From Candidatus Treponema scatequi (GTDB lineage Bacteria; Spirochaetota; Spirochaetia; Treponematales; Treponemataceae): a DNA stretch of 35,283 bases. The position numbers and the translations under genes were made by a program. The first letter of the stretch is position 1; the number at the start of each line of letters is the position of its first letter. The notes beneath the pieces are model-generated. The model was given only the letters and a program-made list of their open reading frames with translations, was not told the DNA's origin and searched no databases. The stretch spans positions 1-35,283 of the forward strand of contig JAGHSB010000124.1 of assembly GCA_018066075.1 (NCBI GenBank), written 5' to 3'. Below are positions 32,583 to 35,283 of this stretch, piece by piece.

Positions 32583-33311
32583 ATGGATTTAGAACCCATA
32601 CACACCGGTATTCTTGGAGTAAACACTTACATCGTTCCACTTGCGGGACAGGCAGTTTTAATTGTCGATCCTGCATGCTCGGAATTGACAGGCGACGAAA
32701 ACGTAATCATCGATTATCTTGAATCAAATGATCTCGTCGCCGTCGGTGTTGTTCTGACACACGGTCACTTTGATCATGTTGCAGGCCTCAGGAGTCTCAA
32801 GGCAAAATGGCCCGAGCTTTGTGTTGCAATTCACGAAGACGACGCTGAGTGTATAGGTTCTTCGTCTGGTTTTACTCAGCAGAAATTTTTAGGCCGTATG
32901 GGTCCTGGTGCAATGGAACTTATACAAACAGTTTCCAATTTACCGGAACCCGACGTTCTCTTAAAAGACCAGATGACACTCGATAAAGTAATCACACCAG
33001 AAATGATTGTCTCAGCTTTCAACGGATCAGACAAAGCTCCTGATGTTGAAGCTGTAACAAATGCACTTTCACACTGGAAAGTTTATCACACACCGGGACA
33101 TTCAAAAGGATGCGTCTGCTATTTTAACGACGCAGAAAAAGTTTTGATTTCAGGTGACACAATTTTTTACGGTTCATACGGCCGCACAGATTTATACGGC
33201 GGAGATGAACTCACAATCAAAAAAAGCATCTGCCGCATCGCCGAATCCCTTCCGAAAGAAACAAAAGTCTACCCGGGCCACGACATGTACGGTTTCGAAC
33301 TTGAGAGATAA
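32583..33311 (+). CDS. Metallo-beta-lactamase-fold hydrolase (glyoxalase II-like)
   Basis: A 242-residue hydrolase with the complete zinc-binding set: LTHGHFDHVAG (H-x-H-x-D-H), HTPGHSKGCVCYF, ISGDTIFYGSYGRTD and YPGHD. This places it with the glyoxalase II/YcbL-like branch, which hydrolyses thioesters such as S-lactoylglutathione, though many members have other substrates. There is an insertion of about 50 residues between the first and second zinc motifs. AAGGA precedes ATG. Its stop overlaps the start of the next gene (TAATG). Confidence 0.88.
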   Translation: MDLEPIHTGILGVNTYIVPLAGQAVLIVDPACSELTGDENVIIDYLESNDLVAVGVVLTHGHFDHVAGLRSLKAKWPELCVAIHEDDAECIGSSSGFTQQKFLGRMGPGAMELIQTVSNLPEPDVLLKDQMTLDKVITPEMIVSAFNGSDKAPDVEAVTNALSHWKVYHTPGHSKGCVCYFNDAEKVLISGDTIFYGSYGRTDLYGGDELTIKKSICRIAESLPKETKVYPGHDMYGFELER

Positions 33312-33880
33312 TGCAGGTAACTTACAAAATTAAAAAATCTTTCAGACGCTCAATTTCAATGACAATTTCAGACGACGGCACAGTTCTCGTCAAAGCTCCG
33401 CACTTTGTTTCCGAAAAAGAAGTTCAGGATTTTATCGTTTCAAAAAAATCCTGGGTTACAAAGCATATCGAAAAAACTTTAGCCACAAATGAAAAAGTAA
33501 ACGAACTAGGTATTCTCACAAAAGACGAAATCAAAAAAATAAAAAAAGAAGCCAAGAAAATAATTCCCGAACGCGTAAAATATTATGCATCGTTAAGTGG
33601 AATTACATACGGCACAATTTCCATTCGCTTGCAAAAGACCTGCTGGGGAAGCTGCACTGCAAAAGGAAATTTAAATTTCAACTGTCTTTTGGTTTTGATG
33701 CCACCCGAAGTTCTGGACAGTATCGTGGTTCATGAACTTTGCCACAGAAGACACATGGATCACTCGAAGGATTTTTATGCAGAGATTGACAGGATTTTTC
33801 CTGAGTATAAGAAGTGGAATAAGTGGCTGAAAGATAATGGAGATGTTTATTTGAAGAGAGCAGAAGGAAAAAATATATAA
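33311..33880 (+). CDS. YgjP/WLM-type zinc metallopeptidase
   Basis: A 189-residue protein of the YgjP-like metallopeptidase family (DUF45). The active site is VVHELCHRRHMDHSKDFY, an H-E-x-x-H helix with a downstream histidine ligand. It is preceded by the family hallmark TCWGSCTAKGNLNFN. The N-terminal half is a basic strand-rich region. The biological substrate is unknown. Its ATG overlaps the stop of the MBL hydrolase, so the two are translationally coupled. It is the last core gene before the degenerate integron region. Confidence 0.87.
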   Translation: MQVTYKIKKSFRRSISMTISDDGTVLVKAPHFVSEKEVQDFIVSKKSWVTKHIEKTLATNEKVNELGILTKDEIKKIKKEAKKIIPERVKYYASLSGITYGTISIRLQKTCWGSCTAKGNLNFNCLLVLMPPEVLDSIVVHELCHRRHMDHSKDFYAEIDRIFPEYKKWNKWLKDNGDVYLKRAEGKNI

Positions 33881-33910
33881 TAAAATATCAGGCGCTGTTT
33901 GTGATATCGG

Positions 33911-33938
33911 GCTGTCCGCATTTGAGGGCAGTTTTTTT
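33911..33938 (+). terminator. Rho-independent terminator after the metallopeptidase
   Basis: CTGTCC pairs with GGGCAG around GCATTTGA, followed by seven T. Confidence 0.8.
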
Positions 33939-33947
33939 ATTTTTTAG

Positions 33948-34041
33948 GTGGAATTTTCGTAAACGCGCGTATATTAAAGGACATCTTAGACGGATGGGGC
34001 AAGGTGTTTATGCCACAGAGTGCGGTTCGAAGAAATTCCAC
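33948..34041. repeat. Octamer pair in inverted orientation around the integrase remnant
   Basis: GTGGAATT at 33948 and AATTCCAC at 34034 face each other. Both also lie in or beside the integrase fragment, so they may be chance members of the window-wide octamer family. Confidence 0.5.
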
Positions 34042-34111
34042 TTATGCAAAAGAATTCGGATGGCAATGGCTTTTTCCGCAGAAAAATCGCTGGGGTAATA
34101 GTGTAATATAA
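33953..34111 (+). pseudogene. intI: Integron integrase (IntI) remnant
   Basis: The frame beginning ATT at 33953 and ending TAA at 34109 contains, from about 33971, ILKDILDGWGKVFMP, then KEFGWQWLFPQKNRW (ending at 34093). These match, in order and spacing, the IntI segment of the type D-L-x-D-G-Y-G-x-V-x-L-P, then K-E-F-G-W-Q-W-L-F-P. This is the integron-specific patch that separates IntI from other tyrosine recombinases. Nothing of the N-terminal domain or of the catalytic HxxR/Tyr end is left, so it is a fragment of a ~320-residue enzyme. It points toward the cassette-like genes on its right. The track's 65-aa ORF here is in another frame and is a shadow. Confidence 0.85.
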
Positions 34112-34215
34112 AATTGTATCCGGCAGGGAATTCTTAGATGGACAGGTTTGTGTAGTATCTTGGATTTTGATGGATGAGTAGAAGATAAAGAATTAAAAGA
34201 ATAACTACATGGTTA

Positions 34216-34332
34216 ATGTGTTACGGAATAATTTATGGTATTTTTTATGGAATCATGTTTGCAAACGATTTGGATGACGGGGCAAGCCCGCCTATTTTTA
34301 TAGACAAAACAATTTTGAGTGTGGTAAAATAA
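34216..34332 (+). CDS. Possible 38-codon small ORF
   Basis: ATG to TAA encodes a 38-residue peptide with an aromatic/Ile/Gly-rich start (MCYGIIYGIFYG) and a polar end (FIDKTILSVVK). It lacks a ribosome site and no family is recognised. It may be the tail of a decayed cassette gene rather than a working gene. Confidence 0.2.
   Translation: MCYGIIYGIFYGIMFANDLDDGASPPIFIDKTILSVVK
34322..34330 (+). promoter_or_regulatory. Extended -10 of the Phd/ParE unit
   Basis: TGGTAAAAT (TG-N-TAAAAT) lies about 20 nt upstream of the antitoxin ATG. No clear -35 is present. Confidence 0.4.
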
Positions 34333-34350
34333 TCCCACAAAGAGAAACAA

Positions 34351-34610
34351 ATGCCAAGAATCGTTCCAATAAGGGATTTAAAGAACACAACGCCATTTCA
34401 ACTCTGTGCCATGAAGATGAGGAACCTATTTTCGTAACAAAAAATGGCTATGGTGATATGGTTTTAATGAGCATGGAAACTTACGAGAAAAATCTTTTTC
34501 TTGCAAATGTATACGGAAAACTTGAAGAAGCTAAAGAAGATATGAGAAACGGCAGGTATTCTTCTGTTGAAGATGCAATTTCCAGAATACGAGAAAAACA
34601 TGGCTTATAA
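34351..34610 (+). pseudogene. Frameshifted Phd/YefM-family antitoxin
   Basis: The ATG at 34351 starts MPRIVPIRDLKNTT, the classic Phd/YefM N-terminus. The frame then breaks at 34393-34394 (one base missing after ACG) and hits TAA at 34435, giving only 28 codons. In the +1-shifted frame the family sequence resumes at once: ISTLCHEDEEPIFVTKNGYG, then GDMVLMSMETYEKN, and it runs to REKHGL and TAA at 34608. An in-frame internal ATG at 34458 could still make a ~50-residue C-terminal piece, the half that normally binds toxin. The gene overlaps the intact toxin by 11 bp. A sequencing error cannot be excluded. Confidence 0.85.
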
Positions 34611-34908
34611 TGTAAGGATTATGGAAAAAGCAGAAGAAGATTTATCAGAAGATTACATTTCTGATACGCTTAAAAATCCAACAGCGGCAGACAATCTTCT
34701 CATAGACTTTCTTGGAAAAAAAGAAAATCTGGCGGATAATCCATACATGTATCCACTTAGCGATAATCAAGTATTACAGAACGATGGGTATCATCGTTTT
34801 CTTTTTTACAAAAATTTTATTGCATTATACTTAATTGATGATGAAGAAAAAATTGTCTCAATAATGCGTATTTCCTATGCAAAAAGAGATTATGCGAATT
34901 TGATATAG
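34600..34908 (+). CDS. parE: RelE/ParE-family toxin
   Basis: The track starts at a non-ATG codon (34567); the ATG at 34600 gives 102 residues. It shows the RelE/ParE superfamily pattern: an N-terminal strand and helix (YNVRIMEKAEEDLSEDYIS), a mid-region NPYMYPLSDNQVL, and the closing strands GYHRFLFYKNFIALYLID and ISYAKRDY. Such toxins cleave mRNA on the ribosome (RelE) or inhibit gyrase (ParE); which applies here is unclear. Its reading frame is intact although the partner antitoxin upstream is frameshifted. Only 6 bp after its stop lies an attC-like site, so the pair looks like an integron gene cassette. Confidence 0.87.
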   Translation: MAYNVRIMEKAEEDLSEDYISDTLKNPTAADNLLIDFLGKKENLADNPYMYPLSDNQVLQNDGYHRFLFYKNFIALYLIDDEEKIVSIMRISYAKRDYANLI

Positions 34909-34914
34909 AAGAAA

Positions 34915-34981
34915 ACCTAACAAAGCTTCGTAGCCGACAAAAACTTTGTCACAAAAGTTGCGGTACAACCAATTGTTATAC
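34915..34981 (+). other. attC-like integron cassette recombination site
   Basis: This 67-bp imperfect palindrome starts ACCTAAC (matching RYYYAAC) and ends GTTATAC (close to GTTRRRY). Outer arms TAACAA/TTGTTA are followed by middle arms GCTTCGTAGCCGAC and GTTGCGGTACAACC, which pair imperfectly with an extra base. An inner AACTTT/AAAGTT stem closes on GTCACA. Length, end motifs, imperfect symmetry and position directly after a small toxin gene all fit attC. The penultimate bases of the right core (TAC) deviate from the strict consensus. Confidence 0.68.
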
Positions 34982-35015
34982 GGACAGTCTGCACTGGGGC
35001 GCTTTTGGAGAAATA

Positions 35016-35283
35016 ATGAATTTAGTAATTGAAAGCTTAAAATCAAGGCATGAAATTATACAAATTCTTAAAGATAATACACACGAAGATATACCTATAT
35101 TAAAAGCTGTGTTCTCTGAGAATGTATTTAATAAATTCTTTCGTGGAAAAATTTCAGAAGATTCATTTAAAATCCAACGATGTGTAATAGGTCAAATGGG
35201 TTTCGTTCCATTAGCATATGGAACTATTACTGAAAATGAAAAAGGTACTACAATTAATATAACTATAAAACGAATGAAAGGAA
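35016..35283 (+). CDS. Partial hypothetical protein (second cassette-like gene)
   Basis: An ATG at 35016 with GGAG 6 nt upstream opens a frame of 89 codons that runs off the right edge. The visible part starts MNLVIESLKSRHEIIQILKD. A strand-rich region containing FRGKISEDSFKIQRCVIGQ follows, resembling the N-terminal part of small hypothetical proteins seen in gut bacteria; I cannot assign a function. It begins 34 bp after the attC-like site on the same strand, as the next cassette gene would. Its AT-rich codon use differs little from its neighbours. Confidence 0.7.
   Translation, partial: MNLVIESLKSRHEIIQILKDNTHEDIPILKAVFSENVFNKFFRGKISEDSFKIQRCVIGQMGFVPLAYGTITENEKGTTINITIKRMKG

Larger units (their letters stand above)
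34112..34350. other. Possible attI/cassette-boundary region
   Basis: This stretch has no recognised gene. It contains a TAACTACA/TGTGTTA imperfect inverted repeat followed by CGG (34199-34226), a GTTTGCAAAC palindrome (34257-34266) and a GC-rich CGGG/CCCG hairpin (34278-34290). TACGGA at 34222-34227 also occurs immediately after the attC-like site (TTATACGGA). It may mark where the first cassette joins, which is tentative. The -10 of the toxin-antitoxin unit lies at its right end. Confidence 0.35.

Noticed and set aside
34020-34035. GGTTCGAAG as a tRNA T-arm
   Set aside because: No acceptor or anticodon stems surround it, and it lies inside the integrase remnant.
33901-34098. 65-residue ORF on the plus strand
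   Set aside because: It is in a different frame from the IntI-like sequence and starts within a terminator; no family resemblance.
34199-34226. TAACTACA/TGTGTTA as a second attC
   Set aside because: At about 28 bp it is far too short and lacks the nested arms; kept only as a possible boundary.

Overview
The window reads as chromosome of a host-associated spirochaete, most likely Treponema. Evidence: an AT-rich sequence, a spirochaete-type FlaB core flagellin behind a sigma-28 promoter, a spirochaete-type ATP phosphofructokinase, a membrane-bound class III cyclase, and a REC/GGDEF/EAL giant. No rRNA, tRNA or CRISPR array was seen.

Layout. 1-5373: a partial beta-helix surface lipoprotein, an acyl-ACP thioesterase, a YhhN membrane protein, a PurF-family enzyme lacking the N-terminal catalytic cysteine, and a zinc-ribbon membrane protein. 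5456-7319: a FitA/VapC-type toxin-antitoxin pair, then flaB with phased A-tracts, a sigma-28 promoter and a long structured leader. 7369-9992: an unrecognised membrane protein and a GPH-family sugar:cation symporter. 10092-13634 (minus): two tandem MATE exporters and a HAD phosphatase. 13708-16461 (minus): the dnaX-ybaB-recR operon. 16509-20925 (minus): an OB-like membrane protein, an adenylate/guanylate cyclase and phosphofructokinase. 21102-23196: a lemA-TPM-TPM operon. 23399-30115: a five-gene operon, prfA - REC/GGDEF/EAL - prmC - pth - mazG, joining translation-termination genes to a c-di-GMP enzyme. 30244-33880: clpP, a UPF0158-GNAT fusion, an orphan DbpA-type RNA-binding protein, a metallo-beta-lactamase-fold hydrolase and a YgjP-type metallopeptidase.

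The right end (33950-35283) changes character and holds the most interesting hidden system. A ~45-codon remnant of an integron integrase (IntI) is followed in the same orientation by a Phd/ParE toxin-antitoxin unit with a frameshifted antitoxin. Next comes a 67-bp attC-like imperfect palindrome (TAAC...GTTA ends), then the start of another small accessory gene. I read this as the decayed edge of a chromosomal integron with the integrase pointing toward its cassettes, the unusual arrangement described in Treponema denticola.

Two window-wide patterns also stand out. The octamer GTGGAATT/AATTCCAC occurs 18 times by hand count, where about 1.4 are expected. Several genes have a -10 box 6-9 nt upstream of the ATG and no Shine-Dalgarno, suggesting leaderless transcripts, alongside other genes with ordinary leaders.
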